64,000 nucleotides of DNA, taken from NCBI GenBank assembly GCA_964608915.1, contig CAZSQA010000015.1, positions 1 through 64,000 on the forward strand, in the 5' to 3' direction. A model generated the notes under the pieces. That model did no database searches, was not told where the DNA came from, and saw only the letters and a list, made by a program, of their open reading frames with translations. Source of the DNA: QWQI01 sp964608915. Lineage in GTDB: Bacteria; Planctomycetota; Planctomycetia; Isosphaerales; Isosphaeraceae. Each line of letters opens with the position of its first letter. The first letter of the stretch is position 1. Shown piece by piece: positions 35,876-45,086 of this stretch. Position numbers and translations under genes: made by a program.

Positions 35876-36877
35876 ATGTCCGCTGCCTCGAACCTTGCCC
35901 GCTCATCGTCCGACACGAAGCAGTCGCCCGTGATCGGCCGGCTCGCACCCTCGCCCACCGGGGGCCTCCATCTGGGCAACGCCCGTACCTTTCTGCTCGC
36001 CTGGCTGCTTGTGCGCCGATCAGTCGGCCGGATCGTCTTCCGCATGGAAGATCTCGACGCGGGCCGGGCCCGGGCCGACGCCGCCGAAGCCGCGATCGCC
36101 GACTTGCGATGGCTCGGACTCGACTGGGACGAAGGCCCCGACGCCGGCGGCCCGCACGGGCCATACATCCAGTCGATGCGCACCGAAATCTATCGCCTGG
36201 CTCTCGGCCAATTGATCGAGTCCGGGAAAGTCTACCCGTGCACCTGCACGCGGGCGGATATCGCCCGCATGGCATCCGCCCCCCATGCCGAAGACGAACC
36301 CCTGGCTTATCCCGGCACTTGCGCCGGCCGATCGGCCGACGACGCACAACGACTGACGGAACGAGACCTTTCATATGCCTGGCGATTCCGCGCCAGCGGC
36401 CGGAACGTCGAATGGACCGACGCCTTGCTAGGCCGACAGCGGCATGAACTGGACCGGATCGGCGGCGATTTCATCATCGCCCGCAGTGGCGACACGTATT
36501 CCTATCAGCTCGCCGTCGTCGTGGACGACGCCCTGATGGGCGTCAACCAGGTCGTCCGCGGGCGAGATCTCGTCGACAGCACACCTCGGCAAATCCTGAT
36601 TCAGGAAGCCCTCGGGCTCTCTCGTCCGGAATACCGGCACGTCGGTCTGGTGCTTGGCCCGGACGGAAAGCGGCTGGCCAAGCGAGACCTGGCGGTCAAG
36701 ATCGGCCAATTGCGGAACGACGCAATTCGGCCTGAGGCGATCGTCGGTTCGCTGGCCCGATCGCTCGGATTCGATATCGAATCGGCCACCCCGGATCGAT
36801 TGATCGAAGCGGCGTGGCTGGTCGATTCGAAAATGTTGACCCGGGACCTGATGATCGATCCCGAAGAATTCGATTGA
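35876..36877 (+). CDS. gluQ: glutamyl-Q tRNA(Asp) synthetase
   Basis: GluQ-RS is a truncated paralogue of glutamyl-tRNA synthetase that attaches glutamate to queuosine in tRNA(Asp). The catalytic core carries IGRLAPSPTGGLHLGNARTFLLAW (HIGH-type HLGN), FRMEDLDAGRA, a zinc-site-like CTCTRAD...YPGTC, and the second signature region LVLGPDGKRLAKRD. It stops at about 333 residues, without the anticodon-binding domain, as GluQ-RS does. AGGAAGG lies eight bases before the ATG at 35876. It is divergent from prfB. Confidence 0.9.
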   Translation: MSAASNLARSSSDTKQSPVIGRLAPSPTGGLHLGNARTFLLAWLLVRRSVGRIVFRMEDLDAGRARADAAEAAIADLRWLGLDWDEGPDAGGPHGPYIQSMRTEIYRLALGQLIESGKVYPCTCTRADIARMASAPHAEDEPLAYPGTCAGRSADDAQRLTERDLSYAWRFRASGRNVEWTDALLGRQRHELDRIGGDFIIARSGDTYSYQLAVVVDDALMGVNQVVRGRDLVDSTPRQILIQEALGLSRPEYRHVGLVLGPDGKRLAKRDLAVKIGQLRNDAIRPEAIVGSLARSLGFDIESATPDRLIEAAWLVDSKMLTRDLMIDPEEFD

Positions 36878-36888
36878 CGAATAGCGAA

Positions 36889-37896
36889 TCAATACGCGTC
36901 GGCCGATATGACCTCGCCGCCGTTGGCCGTGCCCAGAGCCCTCCATGTGAAGATGTTGATCGTGTTCTTGATGAACTTCACGGAGCCGTCGCAGAAAGCC
37001 ATATTCACGCCGCCAGGGTGTTTCGACCTCCAGGCGTATGTCGGCGGAAATGCGGTCGTCGCGGCCATGCACGGCGGATTCTTCACGTTGAAGTCGCAAT
37101 AACCGGCGGAATTCTGCACATCGGGAAGCGGCGAATTGGGTGCCAGATAGGCGCTGGAACTCACGGCATCGCCCCACCAGGTGAAGCCGCGCAAGTCCGC
37201 CCCCTGCCCCTTGATGACTTCGCCAGCCAGAAGAGTGTTCGAAGTGCCGTCCGTGATGTTGCCGAAGCCGTAGCACATGCCGCGCGACGGGTAAAAGCTC
37301 TGCGATTTGTCCGAATCGGAAAACGGTGCCCCGGCCCAGGGCGCGTTGGTGTAGCGGCCGACGGCATAGCCCCCGGGAACTGTGCCCAGGTCCTGATAGA
37401 TGTCGCTCTGGCCGAAATTGACGGTGTAGTTGTGCCAGGTGACGCCGTTATAGACGGACGTGTTCGAAGGCTTCTGTTCGTCCGACGGGCACAGCAGCGA
37501 ATTGACCAGCGAACGGGTGACGGTCAGGTTGAACACGCTGCCGTAGCGGATACCGTTGGCCGGTCCGTTACCGCCGCCGGAAGTCGTTCCCGGGGCCCAG
37601 TATCGGCCGAAGTGGTTATAGCTGTTCGAAAGGGCCGTCTGCTCCAGGAAGGGCAGAACGAAGGTCTGGAACGTGCCGAAAACGGCCGTGCGGTGGCCGG
37701 GCGGCAGCACCGTATTGGCGTCGGCATAATTATGGCAGGCCAGCGCGAGCTGTTTGAGATTGTTGACGCACTGGGCACGGCGGGCGGCTTCGCGGGCCGA
37801 TTGGACAGCCGGCAGAAGCAGAGAGATCAGGACGGCGATGATGGCGATCACGACGAGCAGTTCGATCAGCGTGAAGGCGTGTCGGCGGTGAGTCAT
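36889..37896 (-). CDS. DUF1559 protein, second copy
   Basis: A 335-residue DUF1559 protein with a short classical leader: MTHRRHAFTLIELLVVIAIIAVLISLLLPAVQSAREAARR, so the prepilin motif starts at residue 7. The family signature CVNNLKQLALACHNYAD and the terminal KHPGGVNMAFCDGSVKFIKNTI are present. GGGAG lies about ten bases before the ATG at 37896. It follows a small lipoprotein gene in the same direction, the kind of pairing common in planctomycetes. Probably a pseudopilin-like surface component, function unknown. Confidence 0.95.
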   Translation of the reverse strand: MTHRRHAFTLIELLVVIAIIAVLISLLLPAVQSAREAARRAQCVNNLKQLALACHNYADANTVLPPGHRTAVFGTFQTFVLPFLEQTALSNSYNHFGRYWAPGTTSGGGNGPANGIRYGSVFNLTVTRSLVNSLLCPSDEQKPSNTSVYNGVTWHNYTVNFGQSDIYQDLGTVPGGYAVGRYTNAPWAGAPFSDSDKSQSFYPSRGMCYGFGNITDGTSNTLLAGEVIKGQGADLRGFTWWGDAVSSSAYLAPNSPLPDVQNSAGYCDFNVKNPPCMAATTAFPPTYAWRSKHPGGVNMAFCDGSVKFIKNTINIFTWRALGTANGGEVISADAY

Positions 37897-38027
37897 ATGG
37901 AAAATCTCCCATCGATGGAGTGCGGAAAGGTCGCGAAACGATGGAGCGAAGAGTGCGGCCGGACCGTTGAATCGGCGCCGGCGAAGGTCGATTCGAAATC
38001 GAGGCCGGGCTCGGCAGGCCCGGCGAA

Positions 38028-38465
38028 TCACTTGGAAGTCAGGGGGAAGTCGAACGTATTGGACGCTCCGGCTTTGACTTCGGCCGTCAGAGTGGTCTTG
38101 GCGTTGTATTTCGCAGGCAGGAGTTCCTTGTCATGCTTCGGGCCTGTGCCAGGCATGCCGTCGGATCCTTCCGGAGGAGCCTGTTCGCCCCCGGAGGCCG
38201 TGATCTGAACGGAATACGTCCCGGGAATCGGTCCGATGTCGCGCGGGATCGAATACGAACCGCCTGTGATTTTGGCCCCCGTCGCGATGGCGTCCTTGGC
38301 GTTGGCGGCCGGGAAGAACTGAATCTGCCCTTCCTTCAGCGGTGTGCCGTCGAAAGTGACCGAACCGGAAACCGGCTGCCGGTCCAGGCCGTCGCCTCCG
38401 CCGCAACCGGCGATCGCAAGGCTCAGGCAGGTCATGAAACGGACGGACGATAAGCGCATGCGCAT
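38028..38465 (-). CDS. small lipoprotein paired with DUF1559
   Basis: A 145-residue lipoprotein. The signal segment FMTCLSLAIAGC ends in a good lipobox (IAGC), then GGG. The mature part (VSGSVTFDGTPLKEGQIQFFPAANAKDAIATGAKITGGSYSIP) is the carboxypeptidase-regulatory-like beta-sandwich common in planctomycete lipoproteins. GAGGGGG lies five bases before the ATG at 38465, so that start is secure. It is 131 bases upstream of the DUF1559 gene on the same strand. Confidence 0.9.
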   Translation of the reverse strand: MRMRLSSVRFMTCLSLAIAGCGGGDGLDRQPVSGSVTFDGTPLKEGQIQFFPAANAKDAIATGAKITGGSYSIPRDIGPIPGTYSVQITASGGEQAPPEGSDGMPGTGPKHDKELLPAKYNAKTTLTAEVKAGASNTFDFPLTSK

Positions 38466-38921
38466 GTATACCCCCTCTTCGTGGGAGACGTAAATACGTC
38501 GAACGGCACCGCCACGGGTGTCGAGTCGATCGAAATGTCCGATTTCGCGATCTCTCGCAAAGACGACTTCGGATGCGATTCGGCGAAACGCATCTGCGGC
38601 CTGATCGAACAAGATTAAGTGTGTCGATCCTATCGGCCAGTTATGACGAGAGCGGGCGAATCAGGCGACTCTTCGCCGTATTCGGCAGCCTTCAACTGAA
38701 TCGTCGTAGAGCCCGAAACGCGTGTCAAGTGTGTGATGTTCAACTTTTCCGAAAAATCTGCCATTTGCCTGAACCACTTTTCGCAGTTGCACAATTCGGA
38801 CACCTGAGTTCATGAATTCTTCGTATTCGCGATTCGGCCTGATGACCCCGGGCGTCGCTTTCAGGTATCTTGAAGCAGTCGAAGGCATCGATCTCCCCCG
38901 AACGAGACGCGACGGAAGCAC
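38466..38921. other. divergent intergenic region before prs
   Basis: About 455 bases between the minus-strand lipoprotein gene and prs. It should contain promoters for both. Short frames are present on both strands, but none has recognisable content or a good ribosome binding site. No clear promoter hexamers or hairpins stood out. Confidence 0.45.
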
Positions 38922-39920
38922 ATGGACCAATCACTGATCTGTTCCGCGAAAGAATCGGATCCGTACGGCGAGCTGAAAATCTTCGCCGGGAGCGGCAGCC
39001 ACAGGCTGGCCGACGCCATTTGCCGCAAGATCGGCGTCCCGCTGGCTCGAAGCGAAACCAAGATCTTCAGCGAAGGCAACATTTTCGTCCGCGTGCTCGA
39101 AAACGTCCGCGGCCGGGATGTCTTCATCATTCAGGGCACGGACAAGCCGGTCAACGACAACCTCGTCGAGCTCTGCTTCTGGATCGACGCCCTCAAGCGT
39201 GCCAGCGCCACGCAGGTCACGGCTGTCATCCCCTATTTCAGCTATGCCAAGGGCGACAAGAAGGACGAGCCCCGGGTTTCGATCCGGGCCCGCGTCGTCG
39301 CCGACATGCTCGAAGCCGCCGGTGCGGACCGCGTTCTGACCATGGACCTGCACAGCCCGCAGATCCAGGGCTTTTTCAAGGTGCCCGTCGACCATTTGTA
39401 TGCCATGCCGGTGCTCGTCGACGAATTCAAGCGCCGGAACATACCGAACCTGGTCGTCGCCTCGCCGGACGTCGGCTTCGGCAAACAGGCTTACCGCTAT
39501 GCCGAGATGTTCCGCTGCCCGGTCGTCATCGGCAACAAGACCCGGACCGACCACAGCGAAAACGCCGAGCTTCTGGACATCATCGGCGACGTTGACGGCC
39601 GCAACGTGCTCATCGTGGACGATTTCACGATCTCGGGCGGCACGCTCATCGAAATGGCCAGGGCCTGCAAGCTGCGAGGGGCCAATGACGTCTACTCGTG
39701 CGTTTCCCACGCCGTGTTTTCGCAGAACGCGGCGTCGAAGATCGCCGCGAGCCCGATCAAGGAGATCGTCGTCACCGACACGATCTTCCACGCCCAGGAA
39801 AATCTGCCGAGAAACTGCCGAGTGATCAGCGTGGCGAGCCTGTTCGCCAAGGCGATCCTGTCCATCCACCGCCGCGAATCGGTCAGCAGGCTCTTCGAGT
39901 CGGAAGAATCGCTGTTCTGA
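38922..39920 (+). CDS. prs: ribose-phosphate pyrophosphokinase
   Basis: Makes PRPP from ribose 5-phosphate and ATP for nucleotide, His and Trp synthesis. 332 residues with the family's two phosphoribosyltransferase-like domains: LKIFAGSGSHRLADAICRKIG, FSEGNIFVRVLENVRGRDVFIIQG, VIPYFSYAKGDKKDEPRVSIRARVVADMLEAAGADRVLTMDLHSPQIQGFF, and the PRPP loop NVLIVDDFTISGGTLIEMA. The PRPP loop differs from the usual DDMIDTGGT (Phe-Thr-Ile-Ser), though the acidic pair is kept. No operon partner is evident; the next gene is convergent. Confidence 0.96.
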   Translation: MDQSLICSAKESDPYGELKIFAGSGSHRLADAICRKIGVPLARSETKIFSEGNIFVRVLENVRGRDVFIIQGTDKPVNDNLVELCFWIDALKRASATQVTAVIPYFSYAKGDKKDEPRVSIRARVVADMLEAAGADRVLTMDLHSPQIQGFFKVPVDHLYAMPVLVDEFKRRNIPNLVVASPDVGFGKQAYRYAEMFRCPVVIGNKTRTDHSENAELLDIIGDVDGRNVLIVDDFTISGGTLIEMARACKLRGANDVYSCVSHAVFSQNAASKIAASPIKEIVVTDTIFHAQENLPRNCRVISVASLFAKAILSIHRRESVSRLFESEESLF

Positions 39921-39945
39921 CCCCAAATCTGGTCCGCGACGCGAA

Positions 39946-40896
39946 TCAGCCCTTGAGCCGATAAACTCTCAAGGCATTGTCGTGAAACAGCTTGCGCCGA
40001 TCTTCCGCCGATCGTGGTGCGGCGATCTCTCGCAGGGTCGTCACCCAGGTCGCGTACGAGCCGCCCAGCAGGCACACGGGCCAGTCGCCGCCGAACACGA
40101 CCCGATCCGGCCCGAACGAATCCCAGACGTGGTTGACGAACGGGGCGAGCTGATCCTTGACCGGTTTGCCGGGATCGATGCCGGCGATGACGCCCGAAAT
40201 TTTCCCTGAGACGTTCGGCAGCGACGCCAGGCTACGGATATCGTCCAGCCACTGTTTCGAGGGCCGTTCACGCACGTTCGGATTGCCGCAATGGTCGAGG
40301 ATGAACTTCGTCTCCGGGCATTTTTCCACGAGCTTCACGCCATCGGCGAGTTCAGGTGCCCGCATGCACAGATCGAAGCTGAGGCCACGGCGGCCCAGCT
40401 CGCGAATGCCGCGCACGAAGTCCTCGGACAGGCAATAGCCGGCCGGAGTGGTCGATGCGTGCAGCACTTGCCGCAGCCCCTTGATGTGCCGGTCGTCACG
40501 GAACTGGTCGAGGTATTTTTCGAAACCCGCGGAAGACGGCCGACCGGAAATGACGGCCGCCTTCGTCAACCCCTTGCCCGAAGCGGCGAGGGCTGAGACG
40601 TATCGGGCCTCATCGGTTTGCTGTTCCGGCACGACGTCCACTTCCATATAGACGGCAGCCGCGACGCCCAGGCCGGCAGTGGCCTTGTCATAGTCTTCTG
40701 GAAGAAAATCGCGGTCGAGCACCGAACCGGGGCTGACCCACGCCAGGCGGAAGCGGGACCGGTCCCAAAGGTGCTGGTGCGTATCGACGATCGGCGGATG
40801 GTCCTGCGATTCAGAGCCCCAAGACAGCGGATTCCATGCGCCGAAGGCGACCGCGGCGGACGATTTCATCAGGCTGCGACGATCGATCCGGTGCAT
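39946..40896 (-). CDS. amidohydrolase_2 family protein, Tat-exported
   Basis: About 316 residues. A twin-arginine signal (DRRSLMKSSAAVAFGAW) precedes a metal-dependent TIM-barrel hydrolase of the amidohydrolase_2 type: VDTHQHLWD (the HxH metal pair), LRQVLHAST, FILDHCGNP and VVFGGDWPVC with the last metal Asp. Relatives include L-fuconolactone hydrolases and similar sugar-lactonases, but the substrate here is not assigned. The ATG at 40896 has GGGAG upstream. An earlier ATG at 40926 overlaps the stop of the anti-sigma gene as ATGA, so coupling to that operon is possible. Confidence 0.88.
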   Translation of the reverse strand: MHRIDRRSLMKSSAAVAFGAWNPLSWGSESQDHPPIVDTHQHLWDRSRFRLAWVSPGSVLDRDFLPEDYDKATAGLGVAAAVYMEVDVVPEQQTDEARYVSALAASGKGLTKAAVISGRPSSAGFEKYLDQFRDDRHIKGLRQVLHASTTPAGYCLSEDFVRGIRELGRRGLSFDLCMRAPELADGVKLVEKCPETKFILDHCGNPNVRERPSKQWLDDIRSLASLPNVSGKISGVIAGIDPGKPVKDQLAPFVNHVWDSFGPDRVVFGGDWPVCLLGGSYATWVTTLREIAAPRSAEDRRKLFHDNALRVYRLKG

Positions 40897-40922
40897 CGGC
40901 GGACTTCTCCCTGGCTCAACGT

Positions 40923-41333
40923 TCATCTTTGGTTCGGGCGAGACCAGCCGGCGGCTCTGGCCGAGCGGTCGGCCAGTTCGGAGGCATCCGATGAGGACGC
41001 GTCCCGTTTCTGCAGGTCAGCCACGTTCGCCCGGCAGAACGGGCATTCGATCAATTCGAGGTGAAACTTAAGATAGCTCGAAAGTTCGGTCTCCAGCAAT
41101 CCTGCGAGATATTTTGACCATTGCGTACGCGTCGGGCAGGTGAGACGCCCGGCGACCCACGCCATGCCGATGCTGTGAACGGCAGAAGGCGAAGGCTCCC
41201 GCCGAAGTCGTTCGAGAAGCCTGTTCAGTGCAGGTTCTTCACGCAGACGCTTCTCGATCCAGGCCATCCGCTGGGGGTCGAGAGCCTCTTCGAGGTAAAG
41301 CCCGAGCCACTGCTCGTCACCAAGTTCTGTCAT
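40923..41333 (-). CDS. putative zinc-binding anti-sigma factor
   Basis: A 136-residue soluble protein 39 bases downstream of the sigma factor gene in the same direction. Near its C-terminus FHLELIECPFCRANV gives His-x5-Cys-x2-Cys, close to the H-x3-C-x2-C zinc motif of ZAS anti-sigma factors, here with longer spacing. The rest is helical and acidic (LEEALDPQRMAWIEKRLREEPAL). No membrane span, so it would be a cytoplasmic regulator. The assignment rests on position plus the zinc-like motif. Confidence 0.65.
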   Translation of the reverse strand: MTELGDEQWLGLYLEEALDPQRMAWIEKRLREEPALNRLLERLRREPSPSAVHSIGMAWVAGRLTCPTRTQWSKYLAGLLETELSSYLKFHLELIECPFCRANVADLQKRDASSSDASELADRSARAAGWSRPNQR

Positions 41334-41372
41334 GGTTCGTTCCGAATGGTTCGCAAAAATGCGGGGCGGGCC

Positions 41373-41993
41373 TCACGGACCGGGATACGCGGTGCGGCTG
41401 AGGGCCTTGTTCTTGAGACGAGCCAGGGCCTGAAATTTGAGCCCGGCGACTGCCGTTTCGGTCATGCCGAGGGATTTCGCGATTTCCTTGTTCGCCCAGT
41501 TCTTGACGAAGATCAGTTCGAGGCATCGCACTCGCTGATAGTCGCCCTTGCCGAGCCATTCGCCGATCATTTCGCCCAGCGTCCGCTTGAGCCATTCGTG
41601 CTCGGCTTCACGGCGTTCCTGGCTGTGCAGAAGGCTGGAGACCTGCCGCATGTCGTCGGGAAGGTCGTTCCAGGCGTCGCCCCCGGATTCGGACGAGGCC
41701 ATCTGTTCCGTGCGGTTTCGGCCCATGCGGCGGAACTGGTCGATCAACTTATGGGAAGCGATCGTGAACAGATAGGCTTCGAGATCCTGATCTTCCTGAA
41801 AATTCGGCAGGCTCAGCATGAAACCCACGAACGTTTCCTGGACGAGATCCTCGCACGTGGCACGGTCGCGGATGCGGGCGGCCACGAAGGCCATGAGCCG
41901 CCCCTGGTATTTCTGAACCATCGTCCGCCAGGCGTCCGAGTCTCCGGTACGAATCTGGCGGATCAGCAGCAGGTCGGACTGGGATATGGCCAT
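41373..41993 (-). CDS. ECF-family RNA polymerase sigma factor
   Basis: A 206-residue sigma-70 family protein with region 2 (WRTMVQKYQGRLMAFVAARIRDRATCEDLVQETFVGFMLSLPNF, then LEAYLFTIASHKLIDQFRRMGR) and region 4 (YQRVRCLELIFVKNWANKEIAKSLGMTETAVAGLKFQALARLK). It resembles the planctomycete ECF groups tied to protein kinases. It lies in a minus-strand series after the kinase and a membrane protein and just before the anti-sigma gene, so it is probably the output of that signalling unit. Confidence 0.92.
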   Translation of the reverse strand: MAISQSDLLLIRQIRTGDSDAWRTMVQKYQGRLMAFVAARIRDRATCEDLVQETFVGFMLSLPNFQEDQDLEAYLFTIASHKLIDQFRRMGRNRTEQMASSESGGDAWNDLPDDMRQVSSLLHSQERREAEHEWLKRTLGEMIGEWLGKGDYQRVRCLELIFVKNWANKEIAKSLGMTETAVAGLKFQALARLKNKALSRTAYPGP

Positions 41994-42034
41994 CGGGTAG
42001 AACGCTTTCGCGGCAGAAAACAGCGTCTGGCCGT

Positions 42035-43156
42035 TCAGACGAGACTTTTGTCGGCCGTTACCTCGGGTGTCGCTCGGCCCAAAACCAGCCGGTCGATGCC
42101 GATCAGAAGAGCCACCAGGCCGAACGAGAGGCCCATCAGGCCAGCGAACCGATGATGAGCCGTCTGCTGATTGACGAGTTCCAGAGCCTGTCTTTCGAAG
42201 TTCGAGCCAAGATCGACGTCGGCCGAGGCGACATAAAGAGGATAACGTTCACCAGCGACCTCACGAAAGCTCTCTTCGACTTCGAACTTCGGTTTCAGCC
42301 GGTCGATCGCCTTTTCGAGGTACTCGCCGTCCGCGAGCCCGTAAACCGTCAGCCGGGCTGAGACGATTTTTTCGAGATTCGTGCGAGCTTCGCGAATCGC
42401 CTTCTCACGAGTCGCGCAGGGGCCGCTCTTGACCTGAACTTGTTTTACGGCCACAGCCGTCGATCGAGACTTCGGCCCCATATGCGGCATGGCGCCCGGC
42501 ACGGGCGGAACCGGAGGCACAGGCGGCACCTGAGGCACGGACGGGATCGAAGGAAGCGAACTCTCGCCCATAATGTGTGATACGATCGCGCTGCGAGAAC
42601 GCTCGGTCATTTTCGCGCCGGCACGTTCGGCGGCGGCTTTCAGCTTTTCGCCGGCTTCCGAGAGTTTGGCTTCGAGCTCTCTCATGCGCCCGTCCGAAGT
42701 CACGCTCGCTTTGACCTTACCGTCGATGGCCTTGCCGTTTTCGTCGGTCACGACGACCACTTGCCGATCATTCGGGCTGCCCCCGGTGCTGACGGCGTTC
42801 GTCGTGTGCCCTGAACCTCCGTGAACGGTTTCCGTAAGGACTTTGCCTTCCTTCGTCGCGACGACCACTCGCGAACTGCCTCGGTTGATTTCCTGATGTC
42901 CTTCCCGGCCCGCCGCACGGGCGAGTTCGTCCGTGTCGATCATCAACGGCGACCCCTCGAACACGAATGGCTCACGGGAGGAAACGATCCGGTCGACCGT
43001 GACCGATGCGGGTGGTACCGGTGCTTCTTTCTTTCGATCGCGGCTGCGGTTCCGGCCGTTATCATTGTCGGCGACGGCAAGGAATGCGATGAGCAGACCG
43101 ATCCAGACCCAGCCGTTGGCGTTCTTGTCGTCTTTGTTCTTCTCGCGGGCTTTCAT
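42035..43156 (-). CDS. membrane protein of the kinase-sigma operon
   Basis: A 373-residue protein not assigned to a family. A membrane span near residues 15-29 (GWVWIGLLIAFLAVA) and another near 343-359 (FAGLMGLSFGLVALLIGI) bracket a large region expected to be extracytoplasmic. That region has a coiled-coil-like helix (MRELEAKLSEAGEKLKAAAERAG), a Pro/Val repeat (PPVPPVPPVPG) and an alpha/beta part (TREKAIREARTNLEKIVSARLTVYGLADGEYLEKAIDRLKP). It could be a sensor or scaffold feeding the kinase, whose stop lies 18 bases upstream. GGAG precedes the ATG. Confidence 0.8.
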   Translation of the reverse strand: MKAREKNKDDKNANGWVWIGLLIAFLAVADNDNGRNRSRDRKKEAPVPPASVTVDRIVSSREPFVFEGSPLMIDTDELARAAGREGHQEINRGSSRVVVATKEGKVLTETVHGGSGHTTNAVSTGGSPNDRQVVVVTDENGKAIDGKVKASVTSDGRMRELEAKLSEAGEKLKAAAERAGAKMTERSRSAIVSHIMGESSLPSIPSVPQVPPVPPVPPVPGAMPHMGPKSRSTAVAVKQVQVKSGPCATREKAIREARTNLEKIVSARLTVYGLADGEYLEKAIDRLKPKFEVEESFREVAGERYPLYVASADVDLGSNFERQALELVNQQTAHHRFAGLMGLSFGLVALLIGIDRLVLGRATPEVTADKSLV

Positions 43157-43174
43157 GGCGAATACTCCAGTCGA

Positions 43175-44980
43175 TCAGAAGAACCGGCGCTTGGCCAGTT
43201 GCCGCAGTTGGGCGTAATCCGCCAGTTCCTTATCCCAGGGGCCGACGAACTGAGCCACGACACCGGTGACGGCGAACACCGCCAGGGCGAGAGGAAATTC
43301 TTCGGTCGCGATGCCGCTCACGAGCAGGCAGGCGAACCCCCACTTCAGAAGATTGCCGAAGCTCCACCGCGTGGGCCGGTCACGTTCCACCATGCGCCAC
43401 CAGCGAGGCACGCTCATGGACAGGCCGCCCATCAGGGCATACTGGAACCACTGACCTGAGCTGAAAACCTGTGCGAACGCCGTTCCCAACGCCGGCAAAG
43501 GCTGATCCATAGCCCTGGGTCTCTGATCGATCCCCAGCCAGTCCGCCAGAACCGATGCGACGACACCGAGTGCGGCCCCTGAAACGAAACCGACGGCACG
43601 CTTGCGGCCCGTCGTGACTTTCCAGTTTTCCCAGGAGTTCTGAAGAATCAGCATCAGGGACGTGAGCAGGCTCGAAGCGACGGCGACGTAGGCGACCCGG
43701 TTCGGGGCGTCGCTCATGTTCACGCCGACCATGAAACCTTCCGGCGAAGCCAGCAGCCAGCTGCACAGGATCGTCCAAGCGACGGCCCGCAACAGCGACC
43801 GTTTGCGATCATGATCTTCCGGCCACGGGGGCGCTTCTATCACCACTTCGTTCGCCGAAAACCTGGCCCTGGCGAACCGGCCACGCAATCCGGCCGGCTT
43901 GGCTTCCGGGCGTTGTCCGCTGGTTTTCCGCAGCCGTTCGGCCTGTGGGCCACGCACCAGAACGCCGAACCGGTTCGTCCAGGAATCCGGCGAGACCGGC
44001 GCGAACGGCTTCGGCTGCAGGTCTTCCGCGGGCTGAGTCGGGGCGGAATTCGTATCGGCGGCCGGTTTGGCCACATCTTTCAGCCATGGGCTGGCGACAC
44101 GTTCCAGATTCGAGCGGAGATCGCCCCAGAGGCCGGAAGCCGTGACCGACCTCTCGACACCCTGAAGAATCTCCCGCACGTCGGCCGGACGCTTCGAGGG
44201 GTCTTTGTCCAGGCATTTCTCGACAATCGGGCGATACCGCTGCGGGATCGAAGCCACGTCCGGGCGGTCGAACTGGTGCCGCATCAGCACTTCGGCGGCC
44301 GTCTGACCATGAAACGGCGGCTTGCCCGTGATCATTTCGTAAAGAATCACGCCGATGGCATAAATGTCGACCGGCTTGTCGTAACGGCCAGTCCGGATCT
44401 CGGGGGCCATGTAGTGGCATGTGCCCACGCTCACGGAATGATCGCGGTCGACTTCGGTGATCGTCTTGGACAGGCCGTAATCGCCCACCTTGACGAGCCC
44501 TTCCTCGACGAAGATGTTCGCGGGCTTGAGATCCCGGTGCACGATGCCGGCGGCGTGAAGTTCGGCCACGCCCGCGACCAGACCGGCAAGGTGCGACCGG
44601 ATCTCCGCGTCGGGAAGCCCGGCCGGATGCCGTTCGATCACCTCTTTCAGGCTCGGCCCTGACACGTATTCCATCAGGACGAACGATGCCCCTTCGGTGT
44701 TCGTCTTGATGTCGTACAGACCGACGAGATTCGGGCTTTTCAGGTTGATGCAGTGAGCAGCGCCACGGCGCTCGACTTCGACCGCGCGAGTGATGTGCTT
44801 CAGCGCGATCCGTTTGCCAGCGTCGGTCACGGCGAAATAAACCTCGCCGAAACCGCCGCGTCCGATGGCTCGCTTGATCGTTACGCCTTCCAGCGGCTGA
44901 TCGCCTGCCTGGTAGTAGTAACGCCCCGGGGCCGCCGGCCCGTAGGAGTCATCGATATTGATCGTTTTGTTCATGTCCAT
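43175..44980 (-). CDS. transmembrane Ser/Thr protein kinase
   Basis: About 601 residues. The N-terminal Hanks-type kinase domain (about 30-300) has the Gly loop GRGGFGEVYF, the catalytic Lys in IALKHI, HRDLKPANIF, DYG in place of DFG, and YMAPEI. After a linker, the C-terminal 200 residues hold about six hydrophobic segments (LLRAVAWTILCSWLLA, AYVAVASSLLTSLMLIL, AVGFVSGAALGVVASVLADW and others), so the kinase is anchored in the membrane. The ATG at 44980 is preferred to the GTG at 44995. Downstream sigma and anti-sigma genes suggest it controls transcription. Confidence 0.93.
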   Translation of the reverse strand: MDMNKTINIDDSYGPAAPGRYYYQAGDQPLEGVTIKRAIGRGGFGEVYFAVTDAGKRIALKHITRAVEVERRGAAHCINLKSPNLVGLYDIKTNTEGASFVLMEYVSGPSLKEVIERHPAGLPDAEIRSHLAGLVAGVAELHAAGIVHRDLKPANIFVEEGLVKVGDYGLSKTITEVDRDHSVSVGTCHYMAPEIRTGRYDKPVDIYAIGVILYEMITGKPPFHGQTAAEVLMRHQFDRPDVASIPQRYRPIVEKCLDKDPSKRPADVREILQGVERSVTASGLWGDLRSNLERVASPWLKDVAKPAADTNSAPTQPAEDLQPKPFAPVSPDSWTNRFGVLVRGPQAERLRKTSGQRPEAKPAGLRGRFARARFSANEVVIEAPPWPEDHDRKRSLLRAVAWTILCSWLLASPEGFMVGVNMSDAPNRVAYVAVASSLLTSLMLILQNSWENWKVTTGRKRAVGFVSGAALGVVASVLADWLGIDQRPRAMDQPLPALGTAFAQVFSSGQWFQYALMGGLSMSVPRWWRMVERDRPTRWSFGNLLKWGFACLLVSGIATEEFPLALAVFAVTGVVAQFVGPWDKELADYAQLRQLAKRRFF

Positions 44981-45086
44981 GGGATCGGTTCTCACGAGTT
45001 GCCGCGTCGCAGGGTCATTCGTTCGAGAATCCGCCTTATTGACTTTCGATTGTACCCGAACTACGAAATTCCAGGAAAAGGATCAG